A stretch of 64,000 bases of DNA from Streptomyces sp. NBRC 110035 (GTDB taxonomy: Bacteria > Actinomycetota > Actinomycetes > Streptomycetales > Streptomycetaceae), in the NCBI RefSeq assembly GCF_000829695.1, contig NZ_BBNN01000039.1:1-64000 (forward strand), read 5' to 3'. The notes below the pieces were generated by a model. It was not told where the DNA came from and searched no databases. It was given only the letters and a program-made list of their open reading frames with translations. The translations under genes were made by a program, and so were the position numbers. Of this stretch, positions 17,249 through 26,210 are shown piece after piece; the stretch's first letter is position 1; the number at the start of each line of letters is the position of its first letter.

Positions 17249-18577
17249 GTGGCAGCAAGTCCTTTGCAGGTCCCCCTGCCACGGGCGTCCGACGAGGGAA
17301 GTCGCCTCGACGCGGTCCGGCGCTACCAGATCCTGGACACGCCGCCGGACGGCGCGTTCGACAGGATCGCGGGCCTCGCTGCCCGGATATTCGACGCGCC
17401 CATGGCCACGGTGTCGATCGTGGACACCGACCGCGTGTGGTTCAAGGCCGCCCACGGACTGACCGGTGTCACGCAGATACGCCGCGATCCGGGCCTGTGT
17501 TCCTCCGCCATCCTCCACGGCGAACCCTATGTGGTCACCGACGCCGCGACCGATGCCCGCGCACTCGCCGACCCCCTCGTCCAGGGCGACATCGGCGTCC
17601 GCTTCTACGCCGCCGCTCCCATCACCACGGCCGACGGGCAGCGTCTGGGCACGGTCGACGTCCTCGACACCCGACCGCGCAAGCCGACCGATGTCCAACT
17701 CGACGCCCTGCAGGACCTGGCCGCGCTGGTCATGGACGAACTCGAGTTGCGCCTGTCGGCCATCCGCACGGTCGCCGCCGAACGCGACCGGCGTACTGAA
17801 GCCGAACGCCTCGCCCGGACCCTGCAGCGCACCCTGCTGCCCCCGGCCCTGCCGACGGTCCCCGGCCTGCAGACGGCAGCCGCCTACCACACGGCCTCCC
17901 CGCACGAGGTCGGCGGTGACTTCTACGACCTGTTCCCCCTCGACGACGGCCGCTGGGCCTTCTTCCTCGGGGACGTGTGCGGCAAGGGCGCCGAGGCAGC
18001 CGCGCTGACCTCTCTGACCCGCTACACCCTGCGCGCCGCCGCCATCTACGACCCTGACCCGTGCGCCGCGCTGTCCAATCTCGACAGCGTCCTCAAGGGC
18101 GAGTACCAGGGCAGCGACCCCCGCTACTGCACGGCGGTCTTCGGCGTGCTGCAGCCTCTTGCCGACGGTTCCTTCACCGTCACTCTCGCCGGTGGCGGGC
18201 ACCCCTCGGCCCTCGCAGTACGCGTCGACGGAAAGGTGGAGCCGATCTCCACCACCGGCGGCCAACTCGTGGGCATGCTGCCCGACCCCCAGTTCGTACA
18301 GAACACCACGCGGTTGTCACCGGGTGAGAGCCTCCTGCTCTACACGGACGGTCTCACCGAGGCGCGCATCCCGGGTGGCACCATGCTCGACGAGGACGGA
18401 CTCACCCAGCACCTGCTCTCCACGTGCGTCCACGCCGAGGACCGCTGCGCCGACGGATTGCTGGGCTCCGTCGAAGCACTCCTGCACCGCCTGGGCGACG
18501 GCGTCAGCGACGACACCGCGCTGCTCGCCCTGTCCGTACCCGCACAGCCCGAACCCCGCACTCTGGAGAAACGGTGA
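17249..18577 (+). CDS. GAF-domain PP2C (SpoIIE/RsbU-type) phosphatase
   Basis: A 442-aa sensor phosphatase. The N-terminal GAF domain (about 20-175) shows RYQILDTPPDGAFDRIA and the PMATVSIVDTDRVWFKAAHG segment. A short helical linker (about 175-205) leads to the SpoIIE-type PP2C domain with HEVGGDFYDLFPLDDG (metal-binding Asp near residue 225), FFLGDVCGKGAEAAALT, LAGGGHPSALAV and LLLYTDGLTEAR. These enzymes dephosphorylate STAS proteins. The start is the GTG at 17249. The gene ends in a GTGA overlap with a STAS gene, its likely substrate. Confidence 0.93.
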   Translation: MAASPLQVPLPRASDEGSRLDAVRRYQILDTPPDGAFDRIAGLAARIFDAPMATVSIVDTDRVWFKAAHGLTGVTQIRRDPGLCSSAILHGEPYVVTDAATDARALADPLVQGDIGVRFYAAAPITTADGQRLGTVDVLDTRPRKPTDVQLDALQDLAALVMDELELRLSAIRTVAAERDRRTEAERLARTLQRTLLPPALPTVPGLQTAAAYHTASPHEVGGDFYDLFPLDDGRWAFFLGDVCGKGAEAAALTSLTRYTLRAAAIYDPDPCAALSNLDSVLKGEYQGSDPRYCTAVFGVLQPLADGSFTVTLAGGGHPSALAVRVDGKVEPISTTGGQLVGMLPDPQFVQNTTRLSPGESLLLYTDGLTEARIPGGTMLDEDGLTQHLLSTCVHAEDRCADGLLGSVEALLHRLGDGVSDDTALLALSVPAQPEPRTLEKR

Positions 18578-18933
18578 CCGAGCCCGAACACCTGCTGACC
18601 GTCACCCCGCGACAGGCTCCCGCCGGTCCCTTCGTACTGGAGGTGACGGGTGAATTGGACCACCACAGTGCCCGACTCCTGTCCCAGGCCGTCAAAGAAG
18701 CCCCCTTCGACAGCCATGGTGTGATCCTCGACCTGTCCGGGCTGACCTACTGCGACTCCACTGGAATCACGGTGCTCCTCACCGCCCACCAGCGGTCACA
18801 GACAGCCGGCTCGCCCCTCAGCCTCGCCGGCGTCAACCCGGACCAGATGCGTGTCTTCCAGGTGGTCGGACTCGACCAGGTCTTCACCTTCCACGCCACC
18901 ACCCAGGAGGCCGTCTCCGCCCTGCGACGTTGA
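18574..18933 (+). CDS. STAS-domain anti-sigma factor antagonist
   Basis: A 119-aa RsbV/SpoIIAA-type protein. VLEVTGELDHHSARLLSQAV and LDLSGLTYCDSTGITVLLTA mark the fold; the Ser of CDSTG (near residue 58) is the expected phosphorylation site. The GTG start at 18574 overlaps the TGA of the GAF-PP2C gene by four bases, so the phosphatase and its likely substrate are made together. The C-terminal half (FQVVGLDQVFTFHATTQEAV) is normal for the family. Confidence 0.92.
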   Translation: MTEPEHLLTVTPRQAPAGPFVLEVTGELDHHSARLLSQAVKEAPFDSHGVILDLSGLTYCDSTGITVLLTAHQRSQTAGSPLSLAGVNPDQMRVFQVVGLDQVFTFHATTQEAVSALRR

Positions 18934-19103
18934 CCCCGCGCCCCGCTGTCCACACGCTCGGTTTCCAGCCGACTCCCGACCGCCGTGTCGCCGTGCCACG
19001 ACAGTGGATACATTGGCCGGTACACGGTTGTCCGGCCATGGGGGAACACGGCACGGGAATGCCCTGAGAAGGCAGGATCGACAGGGGAGGGTGGGAGGCC
19101 GGG

Positions 19104-19997
19104 GTGATCACGTCCGAGGGCACGGACCGCCGGGTCCAGGACATGGACCATGGTGATCACTTGTGTCTGGCGTTCACCGACGATACCGAGCAACGCCGAG
19201 TGGTGACGGCGTATCTGACGTCCGGCCTGCGCCGCGGTGAACGGATCATGTACTTCGCCGACCAGCTCACTCCTCAAGAGGTCCTCGGCTGGCTGGCCGT
19301 GTCCGGCGCCGATCCCCGCCCGGCGCTGGAAAAGGGCCAGCTCGTGGTGACAACAGCGGACGACAGCTACCTGGCGACAGGCTCGTTCGACGCCGACGGC
19401 ATGGTGGCTGCCCTGCAGCAGGAAGTCAGGAAGTCCCTGACCGCCGGTTACACCGGGTTACGCGTAAGCGGCGAGATGGGCTGGGTGCTTCGCCAGGTCC
19501 CGGGGGCCGATCGGCTCACCGATTACGAGACCAAGGTCAACCAGGTGTTCGCCGGCCAGCGGGCCTCCGCCGTGTGCCAGTACGACGCCCGCCGCTTCAG
19601 CCTCGATCAACTGGACCACCTGCACGGCTGTCATCCGGGGGCGGTCGAGCCCGAACCGCTCTACCACGACAGCACGCTGCGGCTCGTTCCCTCCTTCCGG
19701 GGAGGGCGCCGCAGCCTGCGCGTGGTGGGCAGCGTGGACCACCGCACCACGGACGCCCTCGCCGATGCCCTGGAAACAGCGCTGGCCTGGCCGGGCGACA
19801 TCCAGGTGGACATGCAGGCGCTGGAGTTCATCGACCTGAGCGGCGTGCGGGCCTTGGCCCGCGCCGCCGCGCGGCTGGAGGACGACCGACGACTGCACGT
19901 CGTGGAGCTCGCCCCCTTGCTCTGCCAAGTGATCGGCATGGTCGGCTTCGACGAGACCCCCGCCCTGGTCGTCACCGCCCAGGAGGTCCTCGCGTGA
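19104..19997 (+). CDS. MEDS-STAS two-domain signalling protein
   Basis: A 297-aa protein with an N-terminal MEDS domain (DcmR-like sensor, about 12-165; DHGDHLCLAFTDDTEQRRVV, GERIMYFADQLTPQEVLGWL, GLRVSGEMGWVLRQVPG and FAGQRASAVCQYDARRF) and a C-terminal STAS domain (about 195-295; LRVVGSVDHRTTDAL, DMQALEFIDLSGVRALA). MEDS domains are thought to bind small hydrocarbon-like ligands. The Ser of IDLSG is the candidate phosphosite. The start is GTG after GGAGGCCGGG. The next gene overlaps by four bases and carries the same sensor joined to an ATPase, so the pair looks like two matched halves of one switch. Confidence 0.88.
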   Translation: MITSEGTDRRVQDMDHGDHLCLAFTDDTEQRRVVTAYLTSGLRRGERIMYFADQLTPQEVLGWLAVSGADPRPALEKGQLVVTTADDSYLATGSFDADGMVAALQQEVRKSLTAGYTGLRVSGEMGWVLRQVPGADRLTDYETKVNQVFAGQRASAVCQYDARRFSLDQLDHLHGCHPGAVEPEPLYHDSTLRLVPSFRGGRRSLRVVGSVDHRTTDALADALETALAWPGDIQVDMQALEFIDLSGVRALARAAARLEDDRRLHVVELAPLLCQVIGMVGFDETPALVVTAQEVLA

Positions 19998-21064
19998 CCG
20001 GCCGCCTCACCGCACCGCCCCGGCCACGCCGAGGCGGTGGCCTGACCCACCAAGGGCTCATCCACAGCAGCAGCCAGGAATTCCTGGCCACCACGGTGCC
20101 CTTCTGCCGCGAAGGACTCGAGCAGCGGGACGCCGTGCTGGCGGTGACCACCCCCGCCAACATCGACCTGCTGCGACAAGCACTCGGGGACGCGTCCGGG
20201 CAGGTCGAGCTCATCGACGCCGGCGAGTGGTACCGGGCGCCCGAACGCACCCTCGGCGCCTACCACCGGTACGTCGACCAGCGCACCGGCACGGGGCGGC
20301 ACCAGCAGGTACGCGTCATCGGCGAGCCGGTCTGGCACGGCAGGGACACGCTGGAGACGACTGAGTGGACCCGCTACGAATCCGCGATCAACGTCGCCCT
20401 CGCCCACTGCCCGGCCTGGATCATCTGCCCGTACGACACCCGGGCCCTGCCCGAGAGCATCGTGGCCGACGCCCGGCGTACCCACCCGCACCTGGCCGTG
20501 GCGGCATCCGCCCGCCCCAGCGACAGCTATGCGGATCCCGCCGCCACCGACAACGGCTGGCATCGGCCGCTCGCGCCCGTGGCCGGGGAGGGAGAGGAAG
20601 CCTTCATGCGCTTCGGAGCCGACCTTTCAGCAGTGCGTTCCACGGTCGCCGAAACCGCTGCCGAGATGGGCCTGTCCGCCGACGGTACCCAGCGTCTCGT
20701 GTTCGCGGTCAACGAGGTCGCCACCAACGCCGTCCAGCACGGCGGAGGCACGGGGCACATAGCGGTCCACCGCGCGGGCCGGCGCATCGTGTGCGACGTC
20801 ACCAGCACCGGCCGCAACAAGACGGACTGGTACCTGGGCCACCTCCCGCCCGACCCGCAGCAGCAACGCGGGCACGGCGTGTGGGTGGTGCGTCAACCGT
20901 GCGACCTGCTCGAAGTCCACACCGGACAGGACAGTACGACGGTACGCCTGCACGTCAGCCTCGCCTGGGCGGAGAACACCGGCGCCCCGCACCGCCTACC
21001 GTGGCATCGGCCGCTCACCGGGCTGGACCACCTGACGCCCCGGGCGGACCGAATCGTCCAGTGA
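19994..21064 (+). CDS. MEDS-HATPase (RsbW-like) anti-sigma/kinase protein
   Basis: A 356-aa protein. A MEDS domain covers about 15-185 (LTHQGLIHSSSQEFLATTVP, LEQRDAVLAVTTPANIDLLR, WTRYESAINVALAHCPAW, ICPYDTRALPESIVADARRT). It is followed by an RsbW/SpoIIAB-like ATPase at about 210-330, with the N box VFAVNEVATNAVQHGGGTGH and a G box near QQRGHGVWVVRQ. Such ATPases phosphorylate STAS partners and can hold sigma factors. The GTG start overlaps the MEDS-STAS stop. The last 69 bases overlap the convergent RsbW-like gene. Confidence 0.88.
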   Translation: MTGRLTAPPRPRRGGGLTHQGLIHSSSQEFLATTVPFCREGLEQRDAVLAVTTPANIDLLRQALGDASGQVELIDAGEWYRAPERTLGAYHRYVDQRTGTGRHQQVRVIGEPVWHGRDTLETTEWTRYESAINVALAHCPAWIICPYDTRALPESIVADARRTHPHLAVAASARPSDSYADPAATDNGWHRPLAPVAGEGEEAFMRFGADLSAVRSTVAETAAEMGLSADGTQRLVFAVNEVATNAVQHGGGTGHIAVHRAGRRIVCDVTSTGRNKTDWYLGHLPPDPQQQRGHGVWVVRQPCDLLEVHTGQDSTTVRLHVSLAWAENTGAPHRLPWHRPLTGLDHLTPRADRIVQ

Positions 21065-21544
21065 GATGCGCGCGATAATACGCTTGCCGGTCGGTTCTCG
21101 CTGGACATCGAGGTCCTGGCTCAGCGCCGCGACAATCTCCAGACCGTGCTGACCGACCCGGCGCGGGTCGGCAGGCCGGTGCCTCGGCAGCGTCGTTTCA
21201 CCGTCGCGAACGGTGACGGACAGCGTGTCCTCAGCAAGAACCAACGACAACTCCACTGGCCCGGAACCGTACTTGATCGCGTTGGTGACCAGCTCACTCA
21301 CCACCAACTGCGTCGCCTCCACCACGCGCACGGACAGCGCCGGTTCCCCGCCGTTCTGCGAACCGGCGAGGAACTGGAGCGCGGAGTCACGCGCCTCGGC
21401 GGCGTGGAACACCTGTCGCTCGAAAGTTACGGAGAGCGTCCTCGGACCGTTGCCAGCAGGTGCCTGCCAGAATTGTGAATCATTCAGTTCGAACTCACCA
21501 TCCCGCACAACCGTCGCGTGACTCCCCCGTGGAGCACGGAACAT
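20996..21544 (-). CDS. RsbW-like anti-sigma factor / serine kinase
   Basis: A 182-aa ATPase of the HATPase_c_2 type. RVVEATQLVVSELVTNAIKY carries the N box near residues 75-95, DTLSVTVRDGETTLP is the ADP-binding segment, and GQHGLEIVAALSQDLDV is the G box. The first 40 residues are polar and variable. It follows the SigB/SigF-type sigma gene on the same strand by 101 bp, so it is the best candidate for that sigma's anti-sigma factor. Its 3' end overlaps the end of the MEDS-ATPase gene on the other strand. Confidence 0.88.
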   Translation of the reverse strand: MFRAPRGSHATVVRDGEFELNDSQFWQAPAGNGPRTLSVTFERQVFHAAEARDSALQFLAGSQNGGEPALSVRVVEATQLVVSELVTNAIKYGSGPVELSLVLAEDTLSVTVRDGETTLPRHRPADPRRVGQHGLEIVAALSQDLDVQREPTGKRIIARISLDDSVRPGRQVVQPGERPMPR

Positions 21545-21645
21545 CGACCCGTTCCTCGTGACACCAGAAGACCTGGCAACCCGATGATAGTTCCCGCGTG
21601 CACCCGGCCGCCGTCAGCCCAGTCGTCGCAGAACCGGCCGGACGT

Positions 21646-22491
21646 TCAGTGGCTGGTGAGCATGCCTTCCCGCAGGCGGCCCAGCAGACGCGAGATCAGC
21701 CGGGACACATGCATCTGCGAGATGCCGAGGCGCTCGCCGATGTCCTTCTGGGTGAGTTCCTCGACGAACCGCCAGTGGATGATCTGCCGGTCGCGTTCGT
21801 CCAGCTCGGCGATCATCGGAGCCAGGGCGTGGAAGTCGTCCACGAGCGCCAGAGCGGCGTCGTCCGTACCGATGAAGTCCGCCAGCGCCGACTCGCCGTC
21901 CTCGCTGCCGCTGATGGTTGCGTCCAGGGAGGCGGAGGTGTAGCCGTTGGCCGCGAACCGGGCCTCGACGACCTCGTCCTCCGGGAGGCTCATCAGCTCG
22001 GACAGTTCCTTGGTGGTGGGGTTACGGCCCAGACGGCTGCACAGCTCCTCGGTGGCCCGGGCCAGCTGGACACGGGCCTCCTGAAGCCGGCGGGGCACGT
22101 GCACGGCCCACGAGGTGTCACGGAAGAACCGCTTGATCTCGCCGACGATGTACGGCACGGCGAAGGAGGTGAACTCGACCTCACGGGTCAGTTCGAACCG
22201 GTCAATGGCCTTGATCAGGCCGATCATGCCGACCTGGACGATGTCCTCCATCTCCTGCGGCCCGCGGCTGCGGAAGCGGCCGGCCGCGAAGCGGACCAGG
22301 GAGATGTTCATCTCGATCAGCGTATTGCGCGCGTACTGGTACTCGGGCGTCCCCTCCTCGAGCGTCGTCAGCTGCTCGAAGAACAGCCTCGACAACTCCC
22401 GCGCGTCCTTGGGCGCCACCTTCGACGGGTCCGCAATCTCCGGCATCGCCGTGGTGGTGTGCTCGGTGGTCTGTGCGGTCGCCGTCACCAT
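21646..22491 (-). CDS. SigB/SigF/SigG-family RNA polymerase sigma factor
   Basis: A 281-aa group 3 sigma factor. Region 2 is EMEDIVQVGMIGLIKAIDRF with VEFTSFAVPYIVGEIKRFFR; region 3 follows with VPRRLQEARVQLARATEELC; region 4 has an HTH, LTQKDIGERLGISQMHVSRL. The ATG at 22491 follows a GGAGGG site and begins MVTATAQTTEHTTTAMPEI, a low-complexity leader typical of Streptomyces SigB/SigF paralogues. It directs genes of stress response or differentiation. An RsbW-like gene lies downstream and many possible antagonists lie nearby. Confidence 0.93.
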   Translation of the reverse strand: MVTATAQTTEHTTTAMPEIADPSKVAPKDARELSRLFFEQLTTLEEGTPEYQYARNTLIEMNISLVRFAAGRFRSRGPQEMEDIVQVGMIGLIKAIDRFELTREVEFTSFAVPYIVGEIKRFFRDTSWAVHVPRRLQEARVQLARATEELCSRLGRNPTTKELSELMSLPEDEVVEARFAANGYTSASLDATISGSEDGESALADFIGTDDAALALVDDFHALAPMIAELDERDRQIIHWRFVEELTQKDIGERLGISQMHVSRLISRLLGRLREGMLTSH

Positions 22492-23210
22492 GATGTGCCC
22501 TCCCAGTCGATCGGCCTTGCCTCTGCCCGTCTCATCGGCCGACGGTCGAGCGGCTACCCCGAACAACGGGGCGCATGCCTCGGTCTTGCCTGGCGGGCCG
22601 TCGAACCCAACGGGTCTGTGTGCAGCACGTCCTGATCTTCGTCCGCTCCACAGGGCGCGCCGCCCCGGGACGCAGCGGCGTTCCGACATCCCGGGGATGC
22701 GCCGGCCGGCCTACTCGTCCACGGCGTGGGGCCGCGATCCCGCACGCAGGTCGGTCTGCGCCCTGCGGCCGGCGCGACGGCTGGGCGCCTCCATCTGTGT
22801 GCTCCGTATACGTCACGGCGGTCGGGCGGGTGGCGCGGCGGAGGCCGTGGACCTGGGTGGCGAGGAACCGGCGCCGGGTGGGGCCGGAGCGGGGCGGGCG
22901 GGGTGGGGGCGCCTCTTGAGGGCTGCGGGATCTCCCCTACGGTGGACGGGGCGGGCGAGCTCGCCCGGTGTGCGGCGGTCGTCCCAGATGCTGTTCTCGT
23001 GTGCCGGACGCAGGATGAGCTGTTTGACGGTGGGCACGGCCGAGGACCGTCCCGGAAGGCGGCGCCCGGTGCTGTCCGCTTCCGAGAGACCAGGCACCGA
23101 TGCCACGCCGGCAGGACCGCCCGCCGGGCCCCGAAGACGGCGCCCGCCTCCCGCCGTGCCGCATCGTCACACGAGTCATGCGCCTGCGGGCATCCCGCGG
23201 TGTTCTTTCC
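22492..23210. other. Long intergenic region upstream of the sigma gene
   Basis: About 700 bp without a supported gene. It must contain the sigma-factor promoter, read right to left. I looked for a SigB-type GTTT/GGGTA pair and found only an isolated GGGGTA near 22552 without a well-spaced partner. Confidence 0.5.
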
Positions 23211-23867
23211 TCACGCCAGCGGGCTGTCGGCCAGGGACGCGAGCAGTTGGGCGGGGCTGTCGTAGACCGCCCGCGCGCCCGCCTCCTCCAGGTCGGCGCG
23301 CGGAATACCGCCGCACAGCACGCCGACGCAGTGCACCCCGGCCCTGCTGCCCGCCTTCATGTCCCACACGGTGTCACCGACGAACACCGCGCGCTCGGCG
23401 GGCACCCCTGCCAGCTCCAGAGCGTGTTCGACGGGTTCGGCGGCCGGTTTGCCCTGCTCCACGTCGTCGGCGCCGGCTGTGGCCTTGATCGCGTCGTCCG
23501 CGTCGATCGCCCGGCGCAGCGCGGACAGCTCCGCGCCCCCGGCGGAGGTGGCGAGTACCACCGTCCAGCCGTCCTGGTCGAGGCGGCGCAGCAGCCGGCC
23601 GGCATCCCGCAGTGCGGGCAGCCGGTCGAAGTACTGCCCGTAGAGGGCCTTGTGGGCGGCGCTCAGCTCCTCGTCCAGGTCCTTGTCCCGGTCGTCCCCG
23701 AGCAGATGGGCGACGAGGTCGCCGGAGCCGAGCCCGACGGCCCGGTGGATCGCGTGCATCGGCACCTGGTGGCCCGCCTGCCGGAACGCCTCCCACCAGG
23801 TGGTCACGTGGAGGTGGTTGGTGTCGACGAGGGTTCCGTCGACGTCGAACAGGGCAGCCCGTTCCAT
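23211..23867 (-). CDS. HAD-family hydrolase (phosphoglycolate phosphatase-like)
   Basis: A 218-aa HAD superfamily phosphatase, subfamily IA. Motif I is FDVDGTLVDTNHLH (nucleophile Asp8, acid/base Asp10), motif II is VVLATSAG near residue 105, the motif III Lys lies in DVEQGKPAAEPVEHAL near 139, and motif IV is AVFVGDTVWDMKAG near 160. The cap domain falls between motifs I and II. Such enzymes dephosphorylate small sugar or organic phosphates; the substrate cannot be told from sequence. The ATG at 23867 opens directly with the catalytic strand, so the start is firm. Confidence 0.92.
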   Translation of the reverse strand: MERAALFDVDGTLVDTNHLHVTTWWEAFRQAGHQVPMHAIHRAVGLGSGDLVAHLLGDDRDKDLDEELSAAHKALYGQYFDRLPALRDAGRLLRRLDQDGWTVVLATSAGGAELSALRRAIDADDAIKATAGADDVEQGKPAAEPVEHALELAGVPAERAVFVGDTVWDMKAGSRAGVHCVGVLCGGIPRADLEEAGARAVYDSPAQLLASLADSPLA

Positions 23868-24524
23868 GCGCCGGTCCCTTCCTCTCTGTCGTCGTGTGCC
23901 ACGGACGTATGACGTCCTGTTGTCGCGGACGTCCGTGTCGGTACGGGTTCCACGTCAGAGGCTTGTCACTCCGGCCGGAACTCGACGGCTGCTCGCCGCC
24001 GCCGGGCGGTGCGCCGCGCCGCACCGGGTACGCGTCGGCGGCGGAGGGTCCGGCCACCGGGCCGAGATGCTCTCCGGCTACGACGGTCTTGCCAGAGCCG
24101 CGTAAATATGTACGCCGGCAACCCCACCCCCTCGCCTGTGCCGGCGACCGGGCGTGAGGGGGCTCCCGGCTCTGGACGACAGCCGGGGCGTTCCCGTCCC
24201 AGGTCCACTTCACCCTGAACGGGCAGGACTCCCCCACGCTTCGGGCCTGCCCAGCAGCGAGTCCCACGCCGTGCGGGGCGGCCTTGCCGTATTCACCGTG
24301 TTCGAGGGGAAGGTCCGCATGATGCTGCAGGTCCCGAAGCACCCCCTCACCGAAGCGGGTTCTGGCGCACCTCGGCGGTGAACAGGCTGCTGCAGGTGTG
24401 CTGCCGGACGGGGCCCGGCGGCACGGAGACCACCACCGTCACCGACGGGGCGAGCGCCCTTCACCAACCCCGTAGGCGCGGCCTCCTCACCCGAGGGAGA
24501 GGGCCTGCCGGCGTTTCACGGTCC
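23868..24524. other. Intergenic region without recognised gene
   Basis: About 650 bp with no frame that has both a ribosome-binding site and a recognisable sequence. Nothing structural stood out. Confidence 0.5.
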
Positions 24525-25094
24525 TCAGGGGATGAAAGGGGTGGCGGAGCGGGCCCGCTCCCACATACCGGGCAGTTGTTCCTCGGGGCGCTGCTGCTCA
24601 CCGTGCAGGGCGTTGAGGATCACCAGGCATCCGGTCAGGGCCGGTACCGCCCACTGCGCGTAGCCCAGCTGCCGCCGGGCCTTGTCGATGTCGATGGGAT
24701 GCTGCTGCGCCTTCTCGACGTCCTGCGGGTCGGAGGAGGAGGCCAGCTCGACCTTCTTGCCCAGGATGCGGGCGTAAGCGGTGGCGGCCAGGGCTCCGGC
24801 GGTGACGAGGGTCTTGGCCGTAGTGGAGGCGGCCACACCCTTCTGCGCGGCGACCCGGTGGGTGTTCACGGCGAGCAGCCCGCCGCCGCCGAACAGGTGC
24901 GCACCGATGGCAGCGGCGTTGACCGGCGCCCACTTCGCCCAGCCCGACGAAGCAATCAGTGCCTTGGCCTGGTCCGTTCCGCCTTCCTCCTTGGCCGCAC
25001 CGTTCAGGCCGACCGCGCCCATGAGTGAGCCGCCGAACCAGGCTGCCAGGCCCACATCGTGCAGGCTGCGGATCCAGGTATTGCGTTCGGACAC
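24525..25094 (-). CDS. Conserved membrane-associated protein, unknown function
   Basis: A 189-aa protein starting MSERNTWIRSLHDVGLAAWF with moderately hydrophobic segments at about residues 12-30 (VGLAAWFGGSLMGAVGL), 55-75 (WAPVNAAAIGAHLFGGGGLL), 92-110 (TAKTLVTAGALAATAYARI) and 147-163 (WAVPALTGCLVILNALH). The layout suggests a small four-helix membrane protein with a polar loop around 112-138. I do not recognise a named domain, but the sequence is coherent, has strong Streptomyces codon bias and contains no frame break. Confidence 0.72.
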   Translation of the reverse strand: MSERNTWIRSLHDVGLAAWFGGSLMGAVGLNGAAKEEGGTDQAKALIASSGWAKWAPVNAAAIGAHLFGGGGLLAVNTHRVAAQKGVAASTTAKTLVTAGALAATAYARILGKKVELASSSDPQDVEKAQQHPIDIDKARRQLGYAQWAVPALTGCLVILNALHGEQQRPEEQLPGMWERARSATPFIP

Positions 25095-26173
25095 GAGAGC
25101 GCTCCTTCGAAGGGCTGTGAGTTGACAGGAACATCGAGCACTCCCTCACCCTCACCCGGCCATGCTCTCGCCGCCATCACTGCTGACCCGGGCGGGTGAT
25201 CCGCTTGCGTGTGGCGGCGCTTCAGCGGCATCGCCTGTGTTCGCCGAGCTGCACCACGGTCACCCGGACCCTTCTTGGGCAGGTCAGTTTCGCCGCCAAG
25301 ACCTGTGGGCCGTTCCTCCTAGGCGACTGCCGTCGCAGCACCGCCGGGGCTGCGCGGGGCGCCGCCCGTGACGTGGGGATTCCTCATCAGGAACGGGCGG
25401 CCAGGACATCGCGTGGTTCACCCACGGCGGGTACGCGATGGCGGCCGGCGGGGATCGCTTGGTACAAGTCCTTCACCCGCAGGGGTACGAGCCCCGTGCG
25501 GTGTACCAAGGCGGTCAGCCCTGCTATGAGGGGTACATGACCCGTTCACCGCCTGAATGGCGGGGGGGGTTCCCGGCCGGGAGACCGTCCGTGTGCCTTC
25601 GGGACGGGGCACGGGATCGTGGTGCCTGAGCCGTACCGGCCCTCGAGTGGTGCCCGGTTCGTCGTCCGGGGAGCCGGAGCGGGACGGCCACCGATGGCTG
25701 AACCACCGGACGACCGGGGCGATGACGAGCAGAAACATCGTCCGGGCAAGCCGTCCCTTCGAGGCTCTGTCAGGCGGGGGCGTCCTGAGGGGCCCGGGGA
25801 CGGGGTGATCCCTGTCCCCCTTCCTTCTTCCCTTTCCTCCTGGGGAGCCACGGCAGCCGGGTGATGGGGGCGTCGGTGGCGAGCGGGGCGGGAAGCACGT
25901 CACGATGCCTCGCGTACGGGCCACGCGCCGGCCCGAACTGCCGATGCGCAGCCACCGGGAGCGAGCCGCAGTGGCATGCACGGGATTCCGCGCCACTCCG
26001 CCGATCGCGGGCACGGCCGTCTCGTTCGTGGTCGCGTACACCTCGATCGCCTGGCGCTGAAGTTCGTGGCCAGACCCCCTTTCAACGCGTTCGTGCCCTG
26101 GCGGGTCACGGTCGGACCACTGCTGGGTGCCCGGGGTCCCGCCCGGCCCGGGAGCGGGTCCGGCTGCTCGTTC
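25095..26173. other. Long region without recognised gene
   Basis: About 1.1 kb. The stretch from about 25395 to 25570 gives a coherent plus-strand reading (GGQDIAWFTHGGYAMAAGGD, then QGYEPRAVYQGGQPCYEGY) that may be the relic of a gene, but it lacks a start with a ribosome-binding site and ends in low complexity. I assign nothing else. Confidence 0.45.
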
Positions 26174-26203
26174 TTGACAGCCGGCCCCCGTTGCCCGCAG
26201 GAT
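26174..26203 (+). promoter_or_regulatory. Promoter of the GntR gene, giving a probably leaderless mRNA
   Basis: TTGACA (26174-26179) and CAGGAT (26198-26203) are separated by 18 bp. Transcription would start near 26210, exactly at the GTG start codon at 26211, and no ribosome-binding site precedes that GTG. Leaderless mRNAs are common in Streptomyces. Confidence 0.6.
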
Positions 26204-26210
26204 CACTCCC

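Noticed and set aside
25395..25629. Coherent short reading GGQDIAWFTHGGYAMAAGGD and onward
   Set aside because: No upstream start with a ribosome-binding site and no recognised family; may be a relic but cannot be supported.
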